Source of the DNA: Psychrosphaera haliotis | GTDB lineage: Bacteria > Pseudomonadota > Gammaproteobacteria > Enterobacterales > Alteromonadaceae | DNA: 64,000 nt | Assembly: GCF_039523615.1 (NCBI RefSeq) | Contig: NZ_BAAAFQ010000007.1 | Span: forward strand, 310,001 to 374,000 | Direction: 5' to 3' | In this document: positions 52,497 through 61,042 of the stretch, in pieces | How the letters are laid out: each line of letters begins with the position of its first letter | Numbering within the stretch: the stretch's first letter is position 1 | Program-made: the position numbers and the translations under genes | The notes under the pieces: model-generated | Databases searched by the model: none | What the model saw: the letters and a program-made list of their open reading frames with translations, nothing else | What the model was told of the DNA's origin: nothing

Positions 52497-52727
52497 ATGA
52501 CAACAAAAGTTAACTGTCCTACATGTGACACTAAAGTCACGTGGGAACCTGCATCTGAATTTCGTCCATTTTGCAGCAAACGCTGCCAACTAATTGATCT
52601 TGGTGAGTGGGCTAGCGAATCAAATAGAATCGCTGAGTCTCCATTAGTTTCGTCAATGTCGGAGTCAGAATTGGATCAAGTTGAACGTCTATTAGAACAA
52701 CGTTCTCAAGACTATTTAAATTCTTAA
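52497..52727 (+). CDS. yacG: DNA gyrase inhibitor / zinc protein YacG
   Basis: Small zinc-finger protein that binds GyrB and inhibits gyrase in E. coli. Of 76 residues, the zinc site is CPTC at 7-10 with C-x3-C in FCSKRCQLIDLGEWA, the complete C-x2-C-x15-C-x3-C signature. The C-terminal half is acidic. It ends 1 nt before the arfB start. Confidence 0.94.
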   Translation: MTTKVNCPTCDTKVTWEPASEFRPFCSKRCQLIDLGEWASESNRIAESPLVSSMSESELDQVERLLEQRSQDYLNS

Positions 52728-52728
52728 T

Positions 52729-53142
52729 ATGATACAAATTAATGAAAATGTAAGCCTTGCTGACAACGAAGTCGAAATCCATGCTATTCGTGCTCAAGGG
52801 GCTGGTGGGCAAAACGTCAATAAAGTTTCGTCGGCTATTCATCTTCGCTTTGATATAAAAGCATCAAGTCTGCCACTGTTTTACAAAGAAAGATTGCTGG
52901 CGATGAAAGATTCGCGTGTGACTAAAGACGGTGAGTTGATCATTAAGTCTCAACAAAGTCGTACGCAAGCGCAAAATCGTGAAACGGCAATTGAACGTTT
53001 AGTAGAAATAATCTGCTCAGCGATTAAAACATTGCCGCCACGTAAGCCAACTAAGCCGACTCGTTCATCGCAGCGTAAACGATTAGACAGCAAAACCAAA
53101 CATGCTCAAATCAAAAAGGCGAGGGGCCGAGTGGACTTTTAA
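52729..53142 (+). CDS. arfB: Alternative ribosome-rescue peptidyl-tRNA hydrolase ArfB
   Basis: Codon-independent release factor (YaeJ) that frees stalled ribosomes. It has 137 residues with the catalytic GGQ in AQGAGGQNVNKVSSAIHLRF, and a basic C-terminal tail from about 105 on (KPTKPTRSSQRKRLDSKTKH) that enters the empty mRNA channel. No upstream ribosome site is visible; it starts 1 nt behind yacG, so translation is probably coupled. It nearly touches the convergent gene at 53162. Confidence 0.94.
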   Translation: MIQINENVSLADNEVEIHAIRAQGAGGQNVNKVSSAIHLRFDIKASSLPLFYKERLLAMKDSRVTKDGELIIKSQQSRTQAQNRETAIERLVEIICSAIKTLPPRKPTKPTRSSQRKRLDSKTKHAQIKKARGRVDF

Positions 53143-53161
53143 GGCTTCACAAAACCTGTAC

Positions 53162-54586
53162 TTAGTTTTTTCTCATGGCGTTGTCACGACGCCAAAAAGT
53201 ATCTTGGTTTATTTCTATTTCCCATACTTCTGCAGGGTTCCAAGTATATCCTTTAGGAAATTGCTTGGCATAAAAGGCAGCGCCAAAGTCTGAGTTCTTT
53301 CTAGCCTCATCATTTAGCAAGTTGTAATCAAAAGTAATAAGTGCCTGAGAAAAGTCATCGTACTTTATTTGGCGACGAGTGATTTGCTTCACAATTGCAG
53401 AGTTGTATTCGTTTGGACTCATGCCAATCACAATAGCGCGCTCTGGCTGACCTGTTTCTTTTGAAATAAAGTATATTCCAGCCCCTAACGGATACTGCCC
53501 AATTAGCTTCAAAAAAACCTTTGCGAAAGAGGCATGGATTAAATCTTTTTCAATCCCACTTTTTATAATGTCGTAGGCTTTATAAATAATCGAATAGTCG
53601 TGTTTGGGCTTAGTAGATAACAAAAATGATGCGTAAATCATTGGTATTCTAAGCAAGTTACCCATAGCATTAGATGGTTTTATATAGTTGTCTAAAATTG
53701 ATTCCATCAAATCATAACGAGCCATTGCGTTTTGGTAATCTTCAGCTTGTTGGTTATGAAAGGCTTCTTTGTCTGGCTTGCCTAAACCAAACTCAATATA
53801 CTTTTTAGTATTCGAAAAAATAACACTAATTAAGCCCTGTCGCTCTTTATCGCCCAGTAAACGGTATCGATTTCCCTTGTAAAAGGCATCGGCTTCAAGG
53901 CTATAACTGCCTATCTGGTGTAGTAGAGCAGCGCTAACGATAGGTCTTAATACTTCTTTTATATAAACATTAAGCATTTCAGGATCTGGCTCTTTTACCT
54001 CTTCATTGTCTGCCTGCTCAATCATTCTGGGCACGAGCGCAACAATTCGTTCATCATCGATTAATTTATCTTTAATCAATTGATGGAATAAACAAATAGA
54101 CCAAGCCGCTATGTATATAGGTTTGTTTTTTTCATTACTTGGACATCTAGAGTGAGATTGCGGTAAAGGCGATCGTAATACCAAAGAAGTAATAAACTTA
54201 TTAGCGTCTTTTTCATTAAGGGTATTTTCAATGATGAGATCTGCAAGCTCATTCACCATTAATGTTCGTCGTCTAAAGCCGCCTAGTATTTTAGGCTCTA
54301 ATGAATTTACCGTTGCTTTAGATTTATCAACAATATTTTGTAATTCACCAAGGTATAACTCAGTGTCTGACTGATCTTTAATCGCAGGGTAATAGCCGTT
54401 GGCCTTTTCAAACGCAACGATAGTTTCAAGCTGATTGTGCGCTTCGTTTAGTCGGTCAAGTTCACGCTGGTAAGTTAGAACCGTGTCATCAAACTCTGCA
54501 TAGAATTGTTGTGCGTCGCTGATTAAGGCTAAATACTTATTTTTCACTTGTTTCAATACATCGGTGATGAACAACGGTGAAGCCAT
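53162..54586 (-). CDS. Degenerate HD-GYP-like domain protein
   Basis: A 474-residue cytoplasmic protein I cannot assign with certainty. An N-terminal helical part (to about 60) suggests a coiled coil. The stretch around 219-230, AALLHQIGSYSL, aligns by eye with the ALLHDIGKIG metal motif of HD-GYP phosphodiesterases, but with His-Gln in place of His-Asp; near 361-373, LIGQYPLGAGIYF mirrors the LIGxYPVGSLVRL segment that closes HD-GYP domains. The GYP and the paired-His motifs are absent, so it is unlikely to hydrolyse c-di-GMP. The ATG at 54586 is 6 nt from AGGA; a TTG at 54592 is less likely. It is divergent from ndk. Function unknown; a c-di-GMP or protein-binding scaffold is possible. Confidence 0.6.
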   Translation of the reverse strand: MASPLFITDVLKQVKNKYLALISDAQQFYAEFDDTVLTYQRELDRLNEAHNQLETIVAFEKANGYYPAIKDQSDTELYLGELQNIVDKSKATVNSLEPKILGGFRRRTLMVNELADLIIENTLNEKDANKFITSLVLRSPLPQSHSRCPSNEKNKPIYIAAWSICLFHQLIKDKLIDDERIVALVPRMIEQADNEEVKEPDPEMLNVYIKEVLRPIVSAALLHQIGSYSLEADAFYKGNRYRLLGDKERQGLISVIFSNTKKYIEFGLGKPDKEAFHNQQAEDYQNAMARYDLMESILDNYIKPSNAMGNLLRIPMIYASFLLSTKPKHDYSIIYKAYDIIKSGIEKDLIHASFAKVFLKLIGQYPLGAGIYFISKETGQPERAIVIGMSPNEYNSAIVKQITRRQIKYDDFSQALITFDYNLLNDEARKNSDFGAAFYAKQFPKGYTWNPAEVWEIEINQDTFWRRDNAMRKN

Positions 54587-54732
54587 TAACAATCCTTAAA
54601 AAGCTATATTTTATAAGCGGTTAAGCGCTTATCTATTTTTAGTACATTTATTTTCGGAGCACAACCTAGTCGCTACATTATGTTATCGAATGATAAATAT
54701 AAGCAAACATATTTTTTTTAATAAAGTTCGCG

Positions 54733-54738
54733 TATAAT
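54733..54738 (+). promoter_or_regulatory. ndk promoter -10 with GC-rich discriminator
   Basis: A consensus TATAAT is followed by TCGCGCCC. The GC-rich discriminator is the sort seen at ppGpp-repressed promoters. The -35 is weak. It implies a leader of about 45 nt. Confidence 0.6.
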
Positions 54739-54790
54739 TCGCGCCCAGAATTCAGAATCTTTAATTTTAATTTATATATGGAGTTTAACC

Positions 54791-55222
54791 ATGGCGTTAG
54801 AACGTACTTTTTCAATCATCAAGCCAGACGCAGTAGCTAAAAACGTAATCGGTGCTATCTACAACCGTTTCGAATCTGCTGGTCTACGTATCGTAGCATC
54901 AAAAATGGTACACCTTTCACAAGAGCAAGCTGAAGGCTTCTACGCTGAACACAGCGAACGTCCTTTCTTTGGCGCTCTAGTATCTTTCATGACTTCTGGT
55001 CCTGTTATGGTTCAAGTTTTAGAAGGCGAAAACGCTGTTCTTAAAAACCGTGAAATCATGGGTGCTACTAACCCTGCTGAAGCACTAGCTGGTACTTTAC
55101 GTGCTGACTATGCTGCATCAATCGACGAAAATGCGGTACACGGTTCTGACGCTCCTGAGTCAGCTGCACGTGAAATCGCTTACTTCTTCTCTGCAGACGA
55201 GCTATGTAACCGTACTCGTTAA
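54791..55222 (+). CDS. ndk: Nucleoside-diphosphate kinase
   Basis: Balances NTP and dNTP pools by ping-pong phosphotransfer. 143 residues, the bacterial standard. Active-site His is H117 in VHGSDAPESAAREIAYFF; TFSIIKPDAVAKN at the start and MGATNPAEALAGTLRADYA are invariant. Codon use is strongly biased, as for a highly expressed gene. GGAG precedes the ATG. The terminator and a long hexamer repeat follow; ndk-rlmN-pilW-rodZ-ispG order is typical for gammaproteobacteria. Confidence 0.98.
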   Translation: MALERTFSIIKPDAVAKNVIGAIYNRFESAGLRIVASKMVHLSQEQAEGFYAEHSERPFFGALVSFMTSGPVMVQVLEGENAVLKNREIMGATNPAEALAGTLRADYAASIDENAVHGSDAPESAAREIAYFFSADELCNRTR

Positions 55223-55246
55223 TCTTTGCAGATTAGTTGATAATAG

Positions 55247-55277
55247 AAAGGGACTTTAGCTTGCTAAGGTCCTTTTT
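55247..55277 (+). terminator. Rho-independent terminator after ndk
   Basis: GGACTTTAGC, short loop, GCTAAGGTCC with one G-U pair, then TTTTTT. Confidence 0.85.
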
Positions 55278-55296
55278 TATATTTTTGCTGTGACTT

Positions 55297-55410
55297 TTTA
55301 ACTTTAACTTTAACTTTAACTTTAACTTTAACTTTAACTTTAACTTTAACTTTAACTTTAACTTTAACTTTAACTTTAACTTTAACTTTAACTTTAACTT
55401 TAACTTTAAC
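55297..55410. repeat. Perfect hexanucleotide tandem repeat (TTTAAC)x19
   Basis: Nineteen uninterrupted units, 114 bp, followed by a partial TTT. It fills most of the gap between the ndk terminator and the candidate rlmN promoter and is not translated in any supported gene. The 303-bp interval 55223-55525 contains only the terminator, this repeat and the promoter. Confidence 0.98.
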
Positions 55411-55432
55411 TTTCGTTTTTGCAATGTGCCTT

Positions 55433-55461
55433 TTGCTACAAAGTGTTTAACAGGGTATATC
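55433..55461 (+). promoter_or_regulatory. Candidate sigma-70 promoter for rlmN
   Basis: TTGCTA (55433-55438), 17-bp spacer, TATATC (55456-55461), starting 23 bp downstream of the repeat tract. Confidence 0.45.
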
Positions 55462-55525
55462 GCAAAAACAATGTACGCGTGTAATAACGCATCTTAATAA
55501 CGATACAAGTTACATAGAGGTAAAT

Positions 55526-56710
55526 ATGTCTGTAGAAAATGTTCAAACCAACGATCAAGCCAATGCTCAAGTCACAACAGTGACACCAAAAGCTCAAAAG
55601 AAATTTAACTTACTAGATTATGATCGCGACGCAATGCGTCAGTTCTTTAAAGATGAGTTTAACGAAAAATCATTTAGGGCCGACCAGGCGATAAAGTGGA
55701 TTTATCAAATGGGTCAAACAGACTTTTCTGAGATGACTAACTTCTCTAAAGCGCTTCGCGCCAAGTTAAATGAAAAATGTGAAGTTCGCGCACCGGAAAT
55801 TTCAGTTCGCCAAGAATCTACAGACGGTACAATCAAGTACGCAATGCTATTAGAAGGCGGACAAGAAGTAGAAGCAGTTTGGATACCAGATGGAGACCGC
55901 AGAACCTTATGTGTATCTTCGCAAGTTGGCTGTGCATTAGAATGTACTTTTTGCTCTACCGCTCAACAAGGTTTTAACCGTAACTTAACCGTTGGTGAAA
56001 TTATTGGTCAGGTTTGGCGTGTTGCTCAAGATATTGGTTGGGACGGACAGTCAACTAATCGCGCAGTAACAAACGTGGTAATGATGGGCATGGGCGAACC
56101 ACTTTTAAACGTTAAAAACGTAGTGCCAGCAATGGAATTAATGATGGACGACTTTGCATTTGGTTTATCAAAGCGTCGAGTCACAATTAGTACATCTGGT
56201 GTTGTTCCAGCATTAGACTTATTGAAAACAAAAATTGACGTAGCCTTAGCAATTTCTCTACATGCGCCAAATGATGAACTAAGAGACATTCTGGTTCCAA
56301 TTAACAAAAAATATAATATCGAAGAGTTCTTAGCATCTTGTCGTCGTTATATTGATGGCTCTACAGCAAACAAAGAGATCACCATTGAGTACGTTATGCT
56401 AAATGGCATTAATGACTCAATGGAACAGGCTCGTGAATTAGCACAAACGTTAAGAGGCACGCCATCTAAAATTAACCTAATCCCATGGAACCCGTTCCCG
56501 GGTGCGCCATATGAAAAATCTTCGAATAGTCGTGTAGATAGATTCGCAAAAGTAATGCAAGAAGAAGGTTATACATGTATTGTTAGACGTACTCGTGGCG
56601 ACGATATTGATGCCGCGTGTGGGCAGTTGGTGGGTGATGTTGTTGACCGAACAAAACGTTTGTTAAAAAAACAGATGAAAGGTGATTCAATATCAGTCAA
56701 ACTGGTTTAG
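55526..56710 (+). CDS. rlmN: Dual-specificity 23S rRNA/tRNA adenine-C2-methyltransferase RlmN
   Basis: Radical-SAM enzyme making 2-methyladenosine at 23S A2503 and tRNA A37. The 4Fe-4S cysteines are C136, C140 and C143 in GCALECTFCST; the methyl-carrying cysteine is C365 in IDAACGQL. Also seen are MGMGEPLLN and the radical-SAM half-barrel segments VTISTSGVVPALD and LHAPNDELRD. It has 394 residues, with a 25-residue polar N-terminal extension before KFNLLDYDRDAM, slightly longer than E. coli. AGAGGT precedes the ATG. It is 32 nt upstream of pilW. Confidence 0.97.
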   Translation: MSVENVQTNDQANAQVTTVTPKAQKKFNLLDYDRDAMRQFFKDEFNEKSFRADQAIKWIYQMGQTDFSEMTNFSKALRAKLNEKCEVRAPEISVRQESTDGTIKYAMLLEGGQEVEAVWIPDGDRRTLCVSSQVGCALECTFCSTAQQGFNRNLTVGEIIGQVWRVAQDIGWDGQSTNRAVTNVVMMGMGEPLLNVKNVVPAMELMMDDFAFGLSKRRVTISTSGVVPALDLLKTKIDVALAISLHAPNDELRDILVPINKKYNIEEFLASCRRYIDGSTANKEITIEYVMLNGINDSMEQARELAQTLRGTPSKINLIPWNPFPGAPYEKSSNSRVDRFAKVMQEEGYTCIVRRTRGDDIDAACGQLVGDVVDRTKRLLKKQMKGDSISVKLV

Positions 56711-56742
56711 TTAATAATAATAATAACTAAAAGAAGTGGGTT

Positions 56743-58647
56743 ATGGGACGAATTCTATATTTGCTTTGCTGCATAACATTGTTATCAGCATGTGTTACGG
56801 AAAAAACATTTATCGACTCAAAAAAACAGGTACGTAGTTTTGAGTTTGATCGAGATGAAGCAGCTCGTACCCGCTTGATTTTAGCGCTTAGCTATTTAGA
56901 AACGAACCGTTTTGAACAGGCTAAGTTTAATTTAGAAAAGGCGCTAGAGTTTAATCCTGAGCGCGCCGACGTCAATTACAGTTTGGGTTATTACTACCAA
57001 ATGGTTGGCGAAATGGAAATTGCCGAAAAGTACTATCTTGAAGCAATAGACCTAGAGCCTAAAAATCCAGATACATTAAACAACTACGGTACATTCTTAT
57101 GTAATGTAGGTCAGCTTGATAAAGCGGCGGTTTATTTCAAAAAAGCCATCAATATTTCTAAGTACACTCGTGCCGCTGACAGTTATGAAAACTTAGCGAT
57201 ATGCGCGTTGTCAAATGACCAAATTCTTCAAGCGCAAGAATACTTTGAGATGTCTTATAAGCACAATCCAAGTCGTGCCTATAACCTATTATCTTTGGCA
57301 GGTATTAAGTACGCAACCGGAGATTTAATAGCTGCACTAAATTTTTACACTCGCTTTAACCGCATTGGTCAGGCAACACCGCGAAGCCTTCTACTAGGTT
57401 ATATTTTAGAAACGAAGCGCGGCCGACTAAATCAAGCCAACCAATATGCCGATCAAATTATTGCTAATTTCCCTGAAAGCAATGAAGCACTATATATAAC
57501 CACCAAAACGGTGATTAATAGTGAATTTGAACAGCTTCGCTTAAAGTATCAGGCGAAACATAACAATTCGCCAAAAATTAAAATCACTCGAAAGACAGCC
57601 AGCAACTCATTAGTAAAACCAAAAAAAGTAAATACGCCGAGTAAAGCGACTTATCAAAGTAAACCAGGTGGCAGTGCATTAGCGTTGCCAACGGTAATTG
57701 CTACAGCGGTAAAACAAGTGGCTACGCAGTCAGAGTTTGAAGCTGAATTACAACAAAAAGTAGCGATGTTTTCTAAACCATTAACCGATACAGAGTCTGT
57801 TAGCTTGCCAGCGGAAGTTAAGTCTGCCGTGGTGATTAGACAAGAGGCGCCATTGCCAACGGAAGAAATTCTATTAAAAGAAGTAGCCAGTGCAAAATTA
57901 GTTAATGATCGTGCAACAACAGTTAATAACCGTGAGTATACAAAAGTAGAACCGGTTAAACTTATTGTACCGACTTATGAAGTGCAACCGGGCGATAACT
58001 TATACCGTATTTCGGTGACCTTTAATGTAAAGGTAGAACGATTAGTCGCTTGGAATGCATTATCTAAAGCGGAAGTGAGTGTAGGCCAAACATTATTTGT
58101 GGCAGACCCAGAGCCTTATGTAGTACTTCAAAAAGAACAACAATTGTCAGATGTAGCAAAACAGCAAAAAGTTGAATTAGAAGCACTATTGAGATGGAAT
58201 AGCCTAGACCAAGATGGATGGTTAAAAGAAGGTCAAAAAGTCTTAGTTGCTGATCCTTCATGGTATACCACTCGTCAACAAGCAGATGCAATGGCGGGAC
58301 TTGGAGAGCCAATTTCAGTAGATAATGCGACTATCACTATACCTACGCATAAAGTTAAATCAGGCGAATTTTTATATAAAATATCAAAAGATTATAATGT
58401 GAAGTTAGATACACTGATTAAGTGGAATAATCTAACATCAAAAGCTAAATTAAAAGTTGGCCAAGTTATCTACGTTGGAAACCCAGATGTGTATTACACA
58501 TTGCCGCAAAGTCAGAGTATGGAGCTTACGGCAAAACGTATAGGTATTAACGTTCAGCAGTTAAAAGATTGGAATAATATAGACCAAGATGGTGTCTTAT
58601 CAGCAGGGACCAGGTTATTGAAAGTGAATCCGGAGCAGTATCAATAA
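56743..58647 (+). CDS. pilW: PilW/PilF-type pilotin TPR lipoprotein fused to LysM-like repeats
   Basis: 634 residues. The N-terminus has a lipobox LLSAC (Cys16). Residues about 38-275 are TPR repeats closely resembling PilW/PilF, the lipoprotein that assembles the PilQ secretin: LALSYLETNRFEQAKFNLEK, VNYSLGYYYQMVGEMEIAEK, DTLNNYGTFLCNVGQLDKA. Typical PilW stops near 250. Here a low-complexity linker (275-405) leads to four LysM or LysM-like units at about 409-453, 454-505, 535-580 and 584-634; the first and third are clear (YEVQPGDNLYRISVTFNV and HKVKSGEFLYKISKDYNV). LysM binds peptidoglycan, so the protein may tie the secretin to the wall. Its stop overlaps the rodZ start by 1 nt. The usual rlmN-pilW-rodZ-ispG order supports the name. 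Confidence 0.9.
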   Translation: MGRILYLLCCITLLSACVTEKTFIDSKKQVRSFEFDRDEAARTRLILALSYLETNRFEQAKFNLEKALEFNPERADVNYSLGYYYQMVGEMEIAEKYYLEAIDLEPKNPDTLNNYGTFLCNVGQLDKAAVYFKKAINISKYTRAADSYENLAICALSNDQILQAQEYFEMSYKHNPSRAYNLLSLAGIKYATGDLIAALNFYTRFNRIGQATPRSLLLGYILETKRGRLNQANQYADQIIANFPESNEALYITTKTVINSEFEQLRLKYQAKHNNSPKIKITRKTASNSLVKPKKVNTPSKATYQSKPGGSALALPTVIATAVKQVATQSEFEAELQQKVAMFSKPLTDTESVSLPAEVKSAVVIRQEAPLPTEEILLKEVASAKLVNDRATTVNNREYTKVEPVKLIVPTYEVQPGDNLYRISVTFNVKVERLVAWNALSKAEVSVGQTLFVADPEPYVVLQKEQQLSDVAKQQKVELEALLRWNSLDQDGWLKEGQKVLVADPSWYTTRQQADAMAGLGEPISVDNATITIPTHKVKSGEFLYKISKDYNVKLDTLIKWNNLTSKAKLKVGQVIYVGNPDVYYTLPQSQSMELTAKRIGINVQQLKDWNNIDQDGVLSAGTRLLKVNPEQYQ

Positions 58648-59789
58648 TGAAAGACGAAAATCAAATCGATGTAGTAGATGAAACATCAACAACTGAAGTT
58701 CAAAAAGAGTCAGTAGGACAGATATTATCAAGTGCGCGTGTTGCGCAGGGTATTAGTTTAGAAGATCTATCTGAACAAATTAGAGTACCAATGAAGGTGC
58801 TTGTTGGTATTGAAGCTGATGACATCCCAAATACATTACCTGAAACTTTTATCAGAGGTTACATTCGTAGCTATGCGAAAAAGGTCGGTGTGGAAGAGTC
58901 TCGAGTATTAATAGAGATAGAAACTACGGCGGCGAGTTCGCCAGACGCAATGGCCATGCAGTCATTTTCTAAGCGTAGCAAGCGTAAAAAAGTTGAACGT
59001 AGGTTGACAATTATAAGCTGGTTAATTTTTATTATCTTAGGTTCGGCATTGGTTATTTGGTGGTATCAAACTAAAGGGATTGAAATGCTTAACCCTGTAG
59101 AGCCAACCACTAAAGTTACTGAAAGTGAAGATAACGCTGTTCAGGAGCTTAATACTTCTGAGTTAACTCCAGCTGCAATGGAAGAGTCTGAAGGCGATAC
59201 CAAAATTGAAGAAAATGCAGACTTAGCAGCTGCTCCTTCAGAGGCGCAAGCGGATGATTTTCCAGCAAGTGCATTAAGAGTTCAAAAGCCAGAAGCTCAA
59301 CAAGCTGACGTTGAGAATACATCAGTAGAAACAACCAATGTTGTTACAGAAAACCCTGAGAACACAGTTGCACAAAATGTGAATCAAGAAGTTGCACCTG
59401 CAACTCAAACGCTTGAAGCAGCGCAACAGAAAACGGTTAATACTGATGAAGAAGCTGGTGTAAAACCAGTTCAATCACCAATTGTGTTAAGCGATGAAGA
59501 AAAACGTTTGTTAGCCGAAAACGGTGAAATAGACGAAAACGACTTTATTAGAGTTGAATTTAAGTTTGAACAAGAAGTTTGGGTAGAAGTTTATGACGCT
59601 TACGACGAGCGTATTGCAGTTGGTAATAAACCTGCTGGCTACCTAATGAAATTGAACGCGCAAGGCCCATTCAGAGTATTACTTGGCAGTACTTATGGCG
59701 TCACTATTTGGGTGAACGATAAAGAGTACGACATTTCAGAATATCCAACTAATCGAGTTGCTCGATTTGATATAGACACACAACAGTAA
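58647..59789 (+). CDS. rodZ: Cytoskeleton protein RodZ
   Basis: Bitopic membrane protein linking MreB to the elongation machinery. 380 residues: N-terminal HTH-25 domain (about 22-90) with ISLEDLSEQIRVPMKVLVGIE and TFIRGYIRSYAKKVG, basic juxtamembrane KRSKRKKVERR, a single membrane helix (about 117-138), a long acidic Glu/Ala/Thr/Gln-rich periplasmic linker, and the C-terminal DUF4115 domain (about 295-375) with FEQEVWVEVYDAYDERIAVG. ATG shares a base with the pilW stop, so the two are translationally coupled. Confidence 0.95.
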   Translation: MKDENQIDVVDETSTTEVQKESVGQILSSARVAQGISLEDLSEQIRVPMKVLVGIEADDIPNTLPETFIRGYIRSYAKKVGVEESRVLIEIETTAASSPDAMAMQSFSKRSKRKKVERRLTIISWLIFIILGSALVIWWYQTKGIEMLNPVEPTTKVTESEDNAVQELNTSELTPAAMEESEGDTKIEENADLAAAPSEAQADDFPASALRVQKPEAQQADVENTSVETTNVVTENPENTVAQNVNQEVAPATQTLEAAQQKTVNTDEEAGVKPVQSPIVLSDEEKRLLAENGEIDENDFIRVEFKFEQEVWVEVYDAYDERIAVGNKPAGYLMKLNAQGPFRVLLGSTYGVTIWVNDKEYDISEYPTNRVARFDIDTQQ

Positions 59790-59805
59790 AAGAGAATAGA
59801 AAAAG

Positions 59806-60909
59806 ATGTTTGGTGAAAACCCGATTAAAAGACGTAAATCCACCCTAATTATGGTCGGCGATGTGCCGGTTGGGGGAGATTCGCCGATTGCAGTTCAATC
59901 AATGACAAACACCGACACAAATGATGTTGCGGCAACCGTAGATCAAATTAACCGTATTCAAGCAGCTGGTGCCGACATTGTTCGCGTATCTGTGCCTACG
60001 ATGGGTGCTGCGGAAGCCTTTAAAGAAATTAAGAAACAAGTTTCTATTCCTTTGGTTGCTGATATTCATTTTGATTATCGTATTGCCCTCAAGGTTGCTG
60101 AGTATGGCGTTGATTGCCTTCGCATAAACCCAGGTAATATTGGTAATGAAGAGCGTATCAAAGCCGTTATTGATGTAGCAAAAGAAAAGAACATTCCAAT
60201 TAGAATTGGTGTGAACGGTGGTTCTTTAGAAAAAGACATTCAAGAGAAGTATCACGAGCCTACTCCGGAAGCTTTGGTTGAGTCAGCCATGCGTCATGTG
60301 GAAATCTTACAACGCCATGACTTTCATAACTTTAAAGTGAGTGTAAAAGCGTCGGATGTTCATTTGGCAGTTGGCGCTTATAGATTGCTTGCTCAAAAAA
60401 TTGATCAACCTTTGCATTTGGGCATTACCGAAGCCGGTGGCTTTAGATCTGGTGCAGTAAAATCTGCAGTAGGTTTAGGTATGTTACTGGCAGAAGGTAT
60501 TGGCGACACAATCAGAATTTCATTAGCTGCTGATCCAGTTGAAGAAATTAAAGTTGGCTTCGATATTTTAAAGTCTTTAGGTATTCGTTCACGAGGCATC
60601 AACTTTATTGCTTGTCCTAGTTGCTCACGTCAAGAGTTTGATGTGGTAGGAACGATGAATCAGCTAGAAGAACGATTAGAAGACGTTGTAGAGCCCGTTA
60701 CAGTATCTGTAATTGGTTGTGTGGTAAATGGTCCTGGTGAAGCATTAGTCTCTGACTTAGGGCTTGCTGGCGCGAATAAACGCAGTGGTTTTTATATCAA
60801 TGGCCAGCGTCAGAAAAAACGTATCGACAATGACAATATTGCAGAGCAATTAGAGTCTGAAATACGAGAGTTTATTGCCAATAAGATCCAAGTCGAAAAT
60901 ATTGAATAA
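59806..60909 (+). CDS. ispG: (E)-4-hydroxy-3-methylbut-2-enyl-diphosphate synthase
   Basis: 4Fe-4S enzyme of the MEP isoprenoid pathway. 367 residues; cluster ligands C270 and C273 (CPSC) and C305 (GCVVNGPGE) fall at the same positions as in E. coli IspG. The TIM-barrel opens with IAVQSMTNTDTNDV and includes VADIHFDYRIAL and GITEAGGFRSGAVKSAVGLG. It follows rodZ by 16 nt and ends the run ndk to ispG with a strong terminator. Confidence 0.98.
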   Translation: MFGENPIKRRKSTLIMVGDVPVGGDSPIAVQSMTNTDTNDVAATVDQINRIQAAGADIVRVSVPTMGAAEAFKEIKKQVSIPLVADIHFDYRIALKVAEYGVDCLRINPGNIGNEERIKAVIDVAKEKNIPIRIGVNGGSLEKDIQEKYHEPTPEALVESAMRHVEILQRHDFHNFKVSVKASDVHLAVGAYRLLAQKIDQPLHLGITEAGGFRSGAVKSAVGLGMLLAEGIGDTIRISLAADPVEEIKVGFDILKSLGIRSRGINFIACPSCSRQEFDVVGTMNQLEERLEDVVEPVTVSVIGCVVNGPGEALVSDLGLAGANKRSGFYINGQRQKKRIDNDNIAEQLESEIREFIANKIQVENIE

Positions 60910-60984
60910 ACTTATCGTTTAGTTAAGAAAAATCACACATTAGTGAAATTACTTTCGGTAATGTAGGGTCTAGTAAAATAACCG

Positions 60985-61017
60985 AATGCACTTCTTTGGA
61001 AGTGCATTTTTATTTTT
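60985..61017 (+). terminator. Rho-independent terminator after ispG
   Basis: AATGCACTTC, loop TTTG, GAAGTGCATT, then TTTATTTTT. The perfect 10-bp stem covers an ATG at 60986 that would otherwise extend the next gene. Confidence 0.92.
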
Positions 61018-61042
61018 AAAGGAAAACCCTTACAGGAACACT

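Noticed and set aside
55233..55424. Minus-strand open frame coding for a long Lys-Leu ladder
   Set aside because: It exists only because the TTTAAC array has a 6-bp period and stays open; it has no ribosome site or homologue-like part.
56711..56730. Short AAT repeat before pilW
   Set aside because: Only four or so units, within what AT-rich intergenic DNA shows by chance; similar stretch near 17545-17575.
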